Assembly: GCA_027422505.1 (NCBI GenBank)
Contig: JAPQWV010000334.1
Coordinates: forward strand, 558,001 to 622,000
DNA from: Craterostigma plantagineum
Taxonomy: Eukaryota; Streptophyta; Magnoliopsida; Lamiales; Linderniaceae
Reading direction: 5' to 3'
DNA length: 64,000 nt
This document shows, one piece after another, positions 1 to 10,998 of this stretch; position 1 is the first letter of the stretch, and the number at the start of each line of letters is the position of its first letter. A model generated the notes under the pieces. The model had not been told where the DNA came from. It searched no databases and saw only the letters and a program-made list of their open reading frames with translations. A program made the translations under genes and the position numbers.

Positions 1-1
1 C

Positions 2-2881
2 CATGGGATCGTCTTCAACAGAAATTATGATGTCGCCCAACTCATCTGGTCGGACATCCTCGATCAACTGCGAAGGCGAGGTCTTGGATCAATGAAGCCG
101 GTGCTCCCTTACTTACGGTGGCTACCTGTCATCGTCCAACATTTCGTGGATCTTCATCCCGAAATCGAACGCCGACCGAGAGACGAGGGTTATCAATCTC
201 CGAAGTTCATAAAAATCCAATCGACGAAGAGCAAAATCGATCAGGAGGCCATGATCATCCCAGACCACTTACTTTGCCTCCTCGATCCGAGTGAGCCGGA
301 GCTACGCAAATATATGAAAGCCAACAACCTCGACGACGTCCACGTGGCTCAACAAAACCCAGTTGAACCTAACCCAGGGACAAGCCAACCCCCACCGCCA
401 AATGTAGGTCTAGGACACTCCTCATCCCCACAGCCAAAACAAAAGCGCAAATCCAAAGGGAATGACTGAGGAGGACAACAGGAAAGGCGTACAAAGCAAA
501 AACATGACCGTACTCCTAAGCCAACTAGTCCACTAATAACCCGGACCGAGCCCATAGGTACAGGGGATGACTTTGTCTTCCTCCGAGTAGAAGTCGCGTC
601 ATCGGGTCCAATCGCGCAAACTACCCTTCCCAGCCACTCAATCATCTCCCAACAGATGATTGTTTCACATACTCACGAGGTGCCACGTCATTCATCACCA
701 CCTCGCTCGGACGTGGTTGATGTAACAAGCAGTCCTCCGCCTCAGATCGCACCTTCTTTGATCACTACGAGTCTAGTGCCCTTACCATCCATAATTTTTC
801 TACTTTCTAGGACACTACCATTATCTGCACCTCTAGATTTTAGTTAGACCGAACGCTCTATGATGTCTCCGTACTAGAGTCTAGTACGGAACAGAGCGGA
901 AGACCCAACGTAGTCAACATCACTGCAGCTACGACCTTGGTCCATCAATCTGAGTCCGTCTCAGCTTTGATGTCAACGATGAGCCTACGTGGCCTCGGTT
1001 ATTCAAGTCCTGTGCAAACAGGCGGCACATCAGTACCCTCTACTGATGTTGTGACAATGGAACGTCTTAGTGACTCCGTCCAGTTATTTTCCCCGTTCGT
1101 GACGAAGGCCAGGCTCAATGATCGCCTCGCAGAGTTTGCGAAAGGACTCGAGGACACAATCATGGCCCAAGTCTACATCGCAATTGGGACCTCCACTCGA
1201 GACGAAGGCAAAGCCCCCGTCACCGTAGACGTAACCACACGAGCCGACCCATCCCCTGACTCTGAGGAAGGGCCGTGGAACGTACCAATCCCGGAATTGA
1301 TCGACGTTCTACTGGCCAGGCTCCGCAGTGCACCAAAGCTGACTGCGTACGAAGCGGAGGTCCTCAGACGTCTAGAACTTCCCTGCAACCCTCCTAATCC
1401 AGGCCAGGCCCAGTCATCAAGACAACCACGTGACGACCCTGATGGTGGGGATCGTCCCGAGGGGGAGAAGACACAAGGGACAGGGCTCCGCCGCAGCCAC
1501 AGCCGCAACCTAGAACCACCCGAACACCCACCAGAACAAAACCACCTACACCCACCCAAACCAGAAAATCTACCCGAACTACTACCAATACAACCCAAAC
1601 GACCTCCTCATCAGCCGTGAGTCCATCACCGCCTAACCTTACAAACCCAAGAACCTCCTCTGATCCTCCATCCTCACCTACTCTATCTCTCGAAACATTT
1701 TGCAACCCACACTCAGCGATAGAAAAGTACATCTTCAACGACGATTGGTTAACAAAGCCGATGCATCCAGACTTGGCCAAGGGCTTACTGGACAACGGCA
1801 GATACTTCTTAATGAAGGCAAATGTTGACCTAGCACTTATCGACGATGATGAGCTCGAGGAAGGTGAAGAGTACGAAGCAGACATTCCAGAACTTCCAGA
1901 GCTTCTCAAACACGCTGTCGTCGATAATGAGTGCCCCCCTCAAAGTCGAAGATATGAACGGAACAGAAGCCGCCGTGGGAAAATGTCAAAGTGATAGCTC
2001 CATATCAAGAAGAGATACGGAGAAGAATTTGGAGGAAGGAGGATAGGATCAAGGAGCTAGACGAGCTGAGTCTAAGAGGCCTAACTCATCTCCCGAGATC
2101 AACTGCTATACGATACCTACTCTCTCTTCGTAGAGGGCTTGTGTTGAGAGCAAAAGATACAAACGTTGACAATCTTAGAAGAGAAGAAAAGGAAAAGGCC
2201 AGAATCGGCAAAATCTTGGGAGTTCGGCGAGGTCATCTTGACTATTATGAGTATGCAATCTATAAAGTGCAGCGAGAAGATGGAACGGTTGAGGAACTGA
2301 CTGAAGGCGATCTCTCCTACATCAGAGGTGAAGATGTTGATCGGATACTTATAAGCTTCAGATTTCTTGGAACACTCCAGAATCCAGACTTGGAAGTGGG
2401 CTATGTTGCTCTTAAGCGATTCATGATGCGCCAAATCAAGTTCAATTCGACTCACGATCTTCAAATGGCTGTGGAAAGCAACATGAAAAGGGTGAATCTC
2501 ACGAAGCCATCCTTCGAAGTCCCTAACTCAAGTCTTGGTGAAGGCCACATAATCAATGATGAAAACGATCCATCGGTGGTCTACATCAATTACAAAGGAG
2601 AAAAGAGGCTGATGAAAACATCAGAGATTGCCAAATTCAGCGATGGGACGCTGCTGATTATTCGGGTGAAACTCGAAAGGATTTTGGAGGAGCTACGGTA
2701 CGAAGAAGCAGAAGTCCAGGAGAAGTACGAGAAGCTGATCAACATCATCTCCGATCGATTATCTTTGCGAAGAACGATACGATCTTACGAGTTCGGACTT
2801 GGACTCAGGAAATCGATTGATGTTGTGGAGGAACCCAAGAAGAAGAAGACACAAAGGACATCAAAGCGAAAAGGATGCTAA
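2..2881 (+). pseudogene. Copia-1 ORF3 (3' exon, 5' end outside window), broken
   Basis: This is the C-terminal two thirds or more of the extra gene that follows pol in the copia elements of this window. The same gene lies at 7468-10998 (-), 38593-42106 and 52046-55559. Frame 2 is open from base 2 to 847 except for one TGA at 467-469. The reading then shifts near 845, near 1617 and near 1991, and ends at TAA 2879-2881. Order seen: a conserved N-terminal block (RNYD, AQLIW, then a HFVDLHPEI segment), a Pro/Ser/Thr-rich linker, a helix ending in GKAPV (about 1090-1220), a block with IFNDDWLTKPM (about 1730), and a C-terminal block with MMRQIKF, ESNMKRVN and KFSDGTL, ending in a Lys/Arg-rich tail. 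It is clearly diverged from the Copia-2 and Copia-4 copies but collinear. No catalytic motif, signal peptide or membrane segment is evident. Function unknown. Confidence 0.8.
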
Positions 2882-2890
2882 GAGGGAGCT
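2879..2890 (+). other. Polypurine tract of Copia-1
   Basis: The purine-rich stretch AAGAGGGAGCT lies directly before the TGTTAGGA start of the LTR, where plus-strand DNA synthesis would be primed. It immediately follows (and touches) the ORF3 stop codon. Confidence 0.6.
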
Positions 2891-3150
2891 TGTTAGGAAT
2901 ATTTTGTAGCATCCTTTAATTTATGTAATCTTGGGTTAATATGTTTATTTAGTGGGTTGTAGTAGTTTGGGGTGACTTATGATATTAAGTCATAGTTTTG
3001 TATTGGGCTTTAATATACCAAACAATTGTGGTATATAAAGCCCAAATTACCCTAATTAGGGTTTTATCAAAAGAATTGAAAGGTAAGTCACCTTGTACGT
3101 TACATTAAAAAAACACACACTAACACACACTAAAGGTGTTCTTCACGTTT
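2891..3150 (+). repeat. Copia-1 3' LTR, truncated at its right end
   Basis: It matches the reverse complement of 6072-6383 from TGTTAGGAAT through CTTCACGTTT. About 50 bp are then missing and the sequence passes straight into inverted gag sequence. It holds a TATA-centred inverted repeat (arms 3005-3020 and 3029-3043). The TG start follows a polypurine tract, so this is the 3' LTR of the + strand half. Confidence 0.85.
3005..3043 (+). promoter_or_regulatory. TATA-centred inverted repeat in Copia-1 LTR
   Basis: The arms GGGCTTTAATATACCA and TGGTATATAAAGCCC pair with one bulged A around an 8-base loop. The TATATAAA in the right arm is the likely LTR TATA box. The partner LTR carries the same structure at 6231-6269. 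Confidence 0.55.
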
Positions 3151-5000
3151 TTGTTCGTCAGATTCAGTCACCTTACTTGATCCGACGAAGGGCATTAGTT
3201 GTTCGATGCTTAACCCAAAACGTTTAATGTTGTACAGAGAGAGTACTTTCTCTGCTTCAGGGTTAGTGGTGGGCTCAAATTCCAATCCTTCGCGGGGATC
3301 ATAAAATTCAACATCTTTAGGTTGGCTAAGGAACATAGTTCTGAAATATCGTTCACTTTGACCTCTTTTGGTGTTGATGTCCTCTAATTCCTTGACTTTC
3401 TTGTATAGACGCACACGTTCGTTGGTGATTAGTTCGTATTGAGACAATACCTTTACACGTTCCTCCTCGCTGTCTTTCAAGCTTCTACACATATCGCTAA
3501 TTTGTTTCTCCTTGCTTTCTACAAGATCTTCTAAAGTCTTTACTTTAGTTCCAGACAAGGTCAAGGATTCATTAAGAATAGCTATCTCTTCCCGTTGTTT
3601 GTTTATCAAGGCATAATTTTTGTCGAAAATGCTTTGGAGTTCTGAGTAATTTTTACGATTCATGGAGAGTTCGGCTATCCTACGTTCAAGGTTAACGAAA
3701 TCGTTTAGGGATGGAGTGTATACCTCCTGGTCGGATGAAGAGACATCCGTCCTGTCTGATCCGATGGCTGGCTCATCCTCGTCGAAGTCATCTTCAATGC
3801 TTTTCACCATGAAGGCCATTTCTTCTTCCTACTCGTCAGATGTGTGCTCCAGCCATTCCTCTTCCTCAGCAACCAAGACTATTCCCGCTTCCTTGCGCTG
3901 TGAGAGCTGAAATTTTTTCTTGTAGTATTCAGTGTTTTTCTTCTTGGGTCTGAAGCATTCAGAAGCAAAGTGACCCGGCTTGCCATAGTTGAAGCATTTC
4001 TTCACTACTTCCGATTTCTTAGTTTCAGCCTCTTCAGGGGCAATGTACTTCTGTTTCCCCCCGACGTTCGTTGTTTGTTGAAGGAAGAAGATAATTTCTT
4101 GGAGCTCATCTTATTGACCGTATCTGAGATCATTGCTAGTTTCTTTCTGATGGATTCGAGTTCGTCCTCAGATTCTTGGTCAGATTCAGCGTTGTCAGAG
4201 GAGTCAGATTGTACGACCTGCTTTCCTTTAGAAGTCCTCAAGCTCCTGTTGTTTGACTTAGAGGTCACCAGTGCTATTGGTTCCATGTTGATGTTTGGTT
4301 TTCCTTCGTTGTTGATTTCTTTGGCATACTGCGAGTATTGTGAGAGATTATCGTGCAGGGAGTGAATATCCATAGCTTCCAGATCTTTGTTCTGTTGCTT
4401 AACCCGAACTGCAATCCGTCCCCACTCAGGTTGAAGTGTGGAAAGGAACTTGATGTTGTGTTCGAGATTGGAGCGCTGGATGTTGATCTTTCTCATCTCG
4501 TTGATGATGGTCAAGAAACGAAGGTAAACATCTCGAAGTTCTTCCCCCTCCTTAGCTTTAAAGGAGTCATAGGCAGTAAGGATGTTGGATTTCTTAGACA
4601 AATTACTAACTTCTGTTCCAACCATCATCTTGCAAACTTCATCCCAAATTTCTTTTGCAGTGACCATTGCGTCGACTTGCTTGTAGACATCGTTTGGTAG
4701 AGCCTGAAGTACATAGTGTCGGGCAAGCTTGTCTGCTCTGGCACGTGCCTTCTCAGCATCAGTGTATCGACTAGGGTCCTTAGGAGTTCTCCTCTCTGGA
4801 ATAGGAGGAACAGCATCGGGTTGAGCCGGGATGATAGTCCAGCATTGAGCAGGTCCTTCAAAAATGGAGGAAAGTATGTCGTTCGCGAGGTCTACATCTT
4901 TGATTTCTATGAAGTTAATGAATCGTTGTTTCCATATGCCGTACTCTCCCCATCTCAGTAGTGGTGCACGGTTGTCAGATCTAATAGCAAGACCGTCCAT
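3151..5000 (-). pseudogene. gag: Copia-1 gag (UBN2-type) with long C-terminal coiled coil
   Basis: The nucleocapsid precursor of a Ty1/copia element. The ATG is at 5000 with the start MDGLAIRSDN. The first 330 or so residues form a typical plant copia Gag (UBN2 / retrotran_gag_2), with GPAQCW, LPNDVYKQVD and YDSFKAKEGE in the usual order. The frame then slips near 4005. A zinc knuckle follows around 3950-3995 (CFNYGKPGHFASEC) in which the second Cys is Tyr, so metal binding should fail. There is a stop near 3830. A further open frame, 3819 to 3130, encodes an acidic segment and then a heptad-like helical region (EKQISDMCRSLKDSEEER and neighbours) of roughly 150 residues. The last codons are supplied by the truncated LTR, because the inversion breakpoint is at 3150/3151. 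Confidence 0.85.
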
Positions 5001-6057
5001 GTTTATGTTTGGTAATGATGGTTAACGCGGGATATATCTGCGAAATGAAACACTTTAGTTTTGAGTGAAATATAGTCAAGTTTGAGTAATTTCTAGTGTT
5101 GGGTTTAAGTAGGTAAATTCACTTAGTGAATTCTGTCGAGATATAAGAGTTTGACGAATTTAGTGTACTGCTCGAGGATGGAACGATTGGTGTTAAGTGA
5201 GATTCAGAATTTTGTTCTACTCAATATGAGTGCTTGATCGATTCTAGTATGATATGAAAATAAGCTCAACGATTGGTCCTAAGTGTTGAGAATCGGGCAA
5301 TCGAAACTGAGTTTAGATTTCAAGATTCGGGCGAAAGTGTGAATTAGGGCGAAAGAGTTCTGAAAATGTTAGTTTCGATCGAAAGATGGAATTTGATTTT
5401 GATTTGAATAAATAGTTTCGATCGTCTGAGATTGAAATTGACTAAGTGGAGAATTGAGTTTCGGGCGAAACAGTTAGAGTATTGGACTTTCGCCGAGATG
5501 TGTATCGATCGAAAATGTGAAATTGGGCACTGTAGCATTTCGGGCGAAAAAGATTGGGCTTTCGCTGAGAATTGTATCGATCGAAACTTGTGAAATTTGT
5601 GGAAAATTCGTCGAAACTCAAATCGATCGACTTTCGGGCGAAACAATTGGACTTTCGCCGAGAAATCTTTCGAGCAAAACTGTGAAAAATGCGAAAAATT
5701 GACCTAAATTCAAATTGATCGACTTTCCTCGCAGTGAGTTTCGGTCGAAACCTTCAAACTCAATGGTACTGTTCAATTTGTTGCTCGAAAGTGGCGCTCA
5801 GTTCAGTGAAAAACAGATTTTCAGACTCGTTTTTGCTTAAATCCGACTCAAACTTGACTGGAATCGACGTGAAAGAACCTAAATGTACTCAATATCAGTT
5901 TTCTAATGTCCTACGAGTGAAAATCACTGAAAACGATTTGAAAACGTCCAAAAACAGTGAAAAAAACAGAGAATGAGTTTTCAAGCAAAAATCTTTGTTA
6001 AATCACGTCGAGATCGAGCGAAACTGGATTCAAATGGAAGATATTGATCCGCGTTAG
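5001..6057 (-). other. Copia-1 5' leader with TCGA-palindrome repeats
   Basis: About 1.06 kb between the PBS and the gag ATG, with no convincing coding. From about 5330 to 5760 it contains many variants of TTTCGATCGAAA and TTTCGGGCGAAA at irregular spacing. The same motif fills leaders, introns and LTRs of other elements in the window. Confidence 0.6.
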
Positions 6058-6069
6058 GCTCTGATACCA
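6058..6069 (-). other. Primer-binding site, Copia-1
   Basis: On the - strand this reads TGGTATCAGAGC, complementary to the 3' end of plant initiator-Met tRNA, two bases inside the LTR. Confidence 0.9.
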
Positions 6070-6071
6070 CT

Positions 6072-6383
6072 TGTTGGTCCTTTTATTACCAAACAAGGAT
6101 CAAAAGAAGTGTTTGAATGTGTGAAACGTGAAGAACACCTTTAGTATGTGTTAGTGTGTGTTTTCTTAATGTAACGTACAAGGTGACTTACCTTTCAATT
6201 CTTTTGATAAAACCCTAATTAGGGTAATTTGGGCTTTATATACCACAATTGTTTGGTATATTAAAGCCCAATAAAAAACTATGACTTAATATCATAAGTC
6301 ACCCCAAACTACTAGAACCCACTAAATAAACATATTAACCCAAGATTATATAAATTAAAGGATGCTAAAAAGTATTCCTAACA
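6072..6383 (-). repeat. Copia-1 5' LTR (312 bp)
   Basis: On the - strand it begins TGTTAGGAATAC and ends GGACCAACA, directly followed by the PBS, so it is a 5' LTR. It is an inverted copy of 2891-3150 plus the terminal part missing there. It carries the TATA inverted repeat at 6231-6269. The flanking bases on its outer side, GTTTT, are the expected target-duplication position, but the partner was lost in the rearrangement. Confidence 0.88.
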
Positions 6384-7122
6384 GTTTTCCATTTCAGAAT
6401 TTTGTCTTTTTTGGTTTCCGTAGGAGTTCTTGAGGGTTTAGCTCCAATTTTTCCAGTTTCCTTCAGGAGGTCTAGGTAGTATTTTCTTTGGGATAGAAAA
6501 GGAAGGGGAAATGAGCAATTTCTATTGCCAAACATATTTGAGTTGTCCTAGATCTTTGATATGAAACTGCTTTTGAGATATTCTTCAACTTTAACAATCT
6601 ATAGTGTTGTTTTCTGTTATTATGATGTCGTCCATATATACAATTACAACTGTAATAGTTTGATCAGTTGCCTTAACAAACATGGATGAATCTGCTGAAC
6701 CCTTTTTGAAATTGTAATTAAGAAGTGCATGACTCAATTTGGAGTACCATGCTCTTGGAGATCGTTTTAGGCCGTTGATTTGCTTAACTTGCATACGAGA
6801 TTTTTGTCAGAGTTCTTGATTTGCTAACCTGGAGGAAGTGTCATGTATATCTCCTCATACAAATCACCTTGTAAGAATGCATTTTTAACATCCATTTGTG
6901 AGAGACTCCATCTGGAGTTAACTTCCACAGTTAGAAGAATCCTTACAGTGTTCATCTTTGCAATTGGTTCAAAGGTTTCTTCGTAGTCAATTCGTTGAGT
7001 CTGTGTGAACATTTTAGCTACGAACCTTGCTTTGAAACATTTGATCTTACCATCACTGTTGTATTTAATTCAGTATACCCATTTACGCCTAAGGGGTTTT
7101 TATCGTTTGGAAGATGTGTGAG
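6384..7122 (-). pseudogene. pol: Old copia reverse-transcriptase fragment (Copia-0)
   Basis: Decayed RVT_2 reverse transcriptase on the - strand, from another copia lineage than Copia-1 to -4. Readable pieces, in order, are KWVY and FKARFVAK (about 7080-7020), IDYEETFEPIAK, MDVKNAFLQG, the catalytic YMDDIIIT (near 6630) and LKSSF/DLGQLKY leading toward the RNase H linker. There are several stops and frame changes. It is the oldest recognisable layer at the left: Copia-1 abuts it at 6383/6384 and Copia-2 at 7122/7123. No LTR of its own is visible. Confidence 0.8.
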
Positions 7123-7472
7123 TGTTAGGTCCTGATTTATCAACTCAACAATCATAGACTTGAATCCTAAGGTATTGATTAGAATTATACGATTTGAAGA
7201 ACAATAGAAAACCTTTCGTTAGAGTGCACGGGAGAAAAACTTTGTAGTAAGAGAATGATTTCTGATTTTCCATCTCTAGGATTGGATTTGCAAGCCTTTC
7301 GGATCAATTTTCTAAAGTTCTCTACTAATCACAATGTTTGTGGATCTATTTATATCAAACATACTTGGTGTAAATAACAAACTAAGTCCTAAACTAAGTA
7401 CTATTACAGTAAAAGCTCCAATCTATGAGGACAGCTAATTAAATCAATGCACAATTAAACTGATATCCTACA
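7123..7472 (-). repeat. Copia-2 3' LTR (350 bp)
   Basis: On the - strand it begins TGTAGGATATC and ends GGACCTAACA, a diverged relative of the 350-bp LTRs at 12281, 23457, 42102 and 55555. It has a degenerate version of their TATA inverted repeat. Confidence 0.85.
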
Positions 7473-10400
7473 TTCTCCCCCTTTGTGCTTGATTCCTCTT
7501 CCGCGCTGTCTGTCCTTGTCGGGCATAGTATGATCTGCGGAAGCCCAGCGCATGCTCGGAATTCCTGAGCGTGTTCCTCAGCTCCAGTCGCTCCTCGATA
7601 TTATCAATTAGTTCCATTAGGAGCGGCTGTTCTCTCACGTACCTATGGATCCTCAGCATTGTCTCTCTGTTGATTTCTTCCAACCGTTTCTCTATATTTT
7701 GCCTGATGACCTTGAGCGTCCCATCACAAAACTTTTGTACTGCAGTCTTCAGCATCAACCTTGTCCTCTTGGTAATTGGATTGTGGTAGGTGATGCCTAG
7801 GACTGAGCTAATATGCACGTGATTGTTGGCTAGTGCATCGATCTCAGGTCCGTTGTTGAGCGGTGCGGTCATGTTGACCTTCTTCATGTTGCTATCCAGA
7901 TCCATCTGAAAGTCGTGCGCTGCGAAGTACTTGACTTGGCGCATCATGTACCGGTAGAATCCCTCGAGTCCTTGTATTTCTGCACATATAGCTGGTAGAG
8001 GATGTACATCTCCTCGGTAGGGAGATACGGTAGGTCACTCTCGCTCAATTCCTCTCGATTCCTGTCTACCACTTACTGGCGTAGTACGGTATTGAAAGTC
8101 CTCCTTTGGCACAGAAGACGCTGAGGAGCTGACAGATGAGAGATAGACTCTTATAATGACTCTTGGCTTGTGCTTTAGTCATTCCCAGTCTCATTTCAGG
8201 TCCAAGGTGGGTCAGCATCCAGAGATATGTCATTCTCCTCTGCTGATCCCAATGGGAGATCCCTCTTATCTCGAACTCATTCGGCTTCTTGACCTTGTCC
8301 GGTGACCTCCAAATGTGCTCTCTAATTTCTTCAAGGATGGGGATTTCTATTCTGATGTTCTCCCATGGCGTGTCGATCCGGAGGGTTCCTGGCATCTGTC
8401 TTGTGGGGGAAACCGCCCGTTGCGCAATCAGCTCTGGAAGCCTTGGGAGCTCTTGGTCGTGATCTTCACCTTCCTGAAGTCTTCGTCTTCTATCAGCACC
8501 AAGTCCACTGAAGCTTGTTGTAAGAATTGACGAACGTCCTTGAGCCATTGTCTTTGATGGTCATCGGGCAGGGAATGGGTCATCCACTGTCCTTCGAATA
8601 TGTACTTGTCGAGAAATTCATGTGGGTTGACGGCGCCTGATGGTCCCAATTGGTCTTGAGCAGCTGAGGGAGTAGCTTGAGTTTGAGCCACGGCCACGAG
8701 CATGGCGACACTTGCTTCTTTTTCCGGAAGCAAGGGGCTTGTGAGAATCGTAGGTGTAGGCGGAGGCGTCTTTAGGGTGAAGGATGGTGGGTTGATTTGG
8801 GTTGTGTGGGTTGTATGAGTGGTGCGGTGCGTGGTGGTCGTTGTTTGGGTAGTGGGTTGCGAGGTTTCAGCGGCTCCAGTGCTTGTCTGTGCGGCACTCG
8901 AGCCTTGTCTCTGACTTCTAGTCATGATGTTACGCCTTTTCTCCCCCTCAGGACGACCTTGATCATCTAGGGCGTCATGTCGACGTCTAGAGCGGGAGTC
9001 TTGTCCTCGGCACAAGGATCAGGACGGTAGACGAGACGGCGAAAGAGGTCCTCTACATTCGGTGTTTGAGTAGTCAACTCGAGTATGCGGGCGACTAATA
9101 TGGAGTGGAGGTAGCTGATGGGTATGGTGGCTGGGTTTATGAGGTTATGTGAGAGGATGGGTGTGGCGACAAGGAAGGGTTGTGTAGGTTGAGTGGGTGT
9201 GAGGATGGGTTGTGAAGAAGACGGCTCCGAGACGGGTGCTTTCCCACGATCTTGGCGGGACATCTCGATGGCATTTCGCACGCTCTCCATTATTTTGTCT
9301 TCAAAAGAACGTATTGCTGCGGAGAGAGCGGCCTGAAGACGGTCTTCGGTCACATATGGGACGGACGCCGTCGTCGATGAAGGGCCAAGTCGACTGATGT
9401 CGCCTATTGTCAACCATTGAGCACACACCGACTTCTCAGCTTGGCTCGTAGTCACTTGAGGTTTTGACTGTTCGGACTTCCACCTTATCCTTGAGTTGAA
9501 TCTTGGAGATTCTCCTTAATGGGTGTTGTGGCAGGTTCAGAGTGATGCATATCAAACACCGTTGTGGCTGGGTCGGTGGTAATTTGCAGCTGGAGTTCGT
9601 CCTCAGCGCTTCGAGTGATGATCAGCGCTGTGTCTAATGTGGTGGTGATGGTGGTGAAGAGGGACTCGAGCTGTATACTTAAACGCCTTGGAGTCCTTCT
9701 CATGAGTTGAATCTCCTCATCGGACTCGGTGTCTGATGCGGTAGCGGATGAGGGGAGGGTTCTTGTGCAACATCCTCTCCGGCTTGTTCCGTCACCTGAG
9801 GCTCATTAGGTTGAATCGTGGAAATCAGAGCCTCGGTCTCTGGCGTCGCAGCCAGTGAAGGTGAGCTGTGCCCCGTTTCTACTCCGGGCTGTGTTTGTTG
9901 GAGGATCTCCTCAAGCGATCCTTGGAACATGCTGACAACAATGGGCACTTCTGCACCTAGAGGTAGTTGTGGAGCCTCCAGTTCCAACTCTTCTGCAACT
10001 GTATCAATCAATGTGGCATCTTCATCAGGAAGTTGTACGTCTTGAGTTGGCGGCTCCTGGTCTAGCTCTTCGGCACCTGATCTATCTATTTGGCCTCGGG
10101 GCTAGGTGGTTGCTGTTAGTGGGGAGGGCTCACATGGAAGTCTGTCGGGGGCCCTCTGATCATCTGTTTGGTGAGATGATTGTCCCGACAGAATCTCTAG
10201 TATTCGGCTCCCGAGGGGTCGGCAAGCCGAAGCAGCTCGAACGGTATGGCCATGGAGGGCTGGTCCAAATCCGTCAGCTTGGGGTTGTGGAAGAATTTTA
10301 GCCACGATGGTTGGATGCTCTGTTCGTACATCTCCATGAATTGTCTGATGATCACGGAGAACCACCGTGCGTACGGCATATTCTTCGATCTTTTGTTCTC

Positions 10401-10998
10401 CCGTTGTATGATCTGTCAGCCAAGTCATTCCAGATCAGCTGGGCAAAATCGTAATTTCGCGAGAACATAATCCCGTGGAAGATTCTGACGATGTGGCCGT
10501 TTCCTTTGTCGAAGCCTGCGTGCTTTGGCGAAAGACATTTGTTGATAATCACGAACAAAGTCTTCCATGGGTGAGGGATGCCGTTGCTCTGAACTTGGGC
10601 AAGCTTAGTGAGCGGCGGACGGTATCCCATGTACAGAAGTCAGGCACCATCTCTGCATTCGTGGGCAGAGGGGTCGTAGTTGTGGCTGAACGGTAAGTCC
10701 AAGGTGAGGCCCATATCATCTTTGCTAAAGCTGATGTGCCTCGTCCCAATCAACGTGGTAAAACGGTATGTGCCGTCAACTACGAGGCTTTTGATCATCC
10801 CCCAAAATTGTCGAAGGTAGACCATTGGTAGAGAGGCCGTCACCGTGAGAGCATGCCAGAGGGGATGGCCTTGAAGGATTGACACCATTATCTCGTCAGG
10901 GCACCTAACGGTGGTCGTGTCGAGCTGATAATTGGTGTCTGGTACGCTAAAGTATATATTTTGATCTTAGATATGGTCATATGATGGAAATTTGTCAT
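7468..10998 (-). pseudogene. Copia-2 ORF3, 3' exon, broken
   Basis: The extra post-pol gene, about 1,175 codons over several frames. It starts right after CAG at 11001-10999 (a likely splice acceptor). In phase 1 it aligns with the Copia-4 copy residue for residue (DQNIYF against DHNMYL, DTNYQL against DTNFQL), apart from a TAA near codon 11. It then shows MVYLRQFW, PWKTLF, NKCLSPKHAGFDKGN, RNYD and PYARWF in the N-terminal block. A Pro/Thr/Gln-rich linker with RRTPRRLSIQLE (about 9700-9660) follows, then the GKAPV helix (near 9240), FEGQWM (near 8590), and the C-terminal MMRQVKYF, DSNMKKVNM and KFCDGTLK block (7947-7468). Frames break at about 10640, 10380, 10100, 9700, 9470, 9000, 8450 and 7960. 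Function unknown; no enzyme motif seen. Confidence 0.8.
7473..7485 (-). other. Polypurine tract of Copia-2
   Basis: AAAGGGGGAGAA abuts the LTR. It lies inside ORF3, whose stop codon TAG (7470-7468) is made by LTR bases. Confidence 0.7.
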
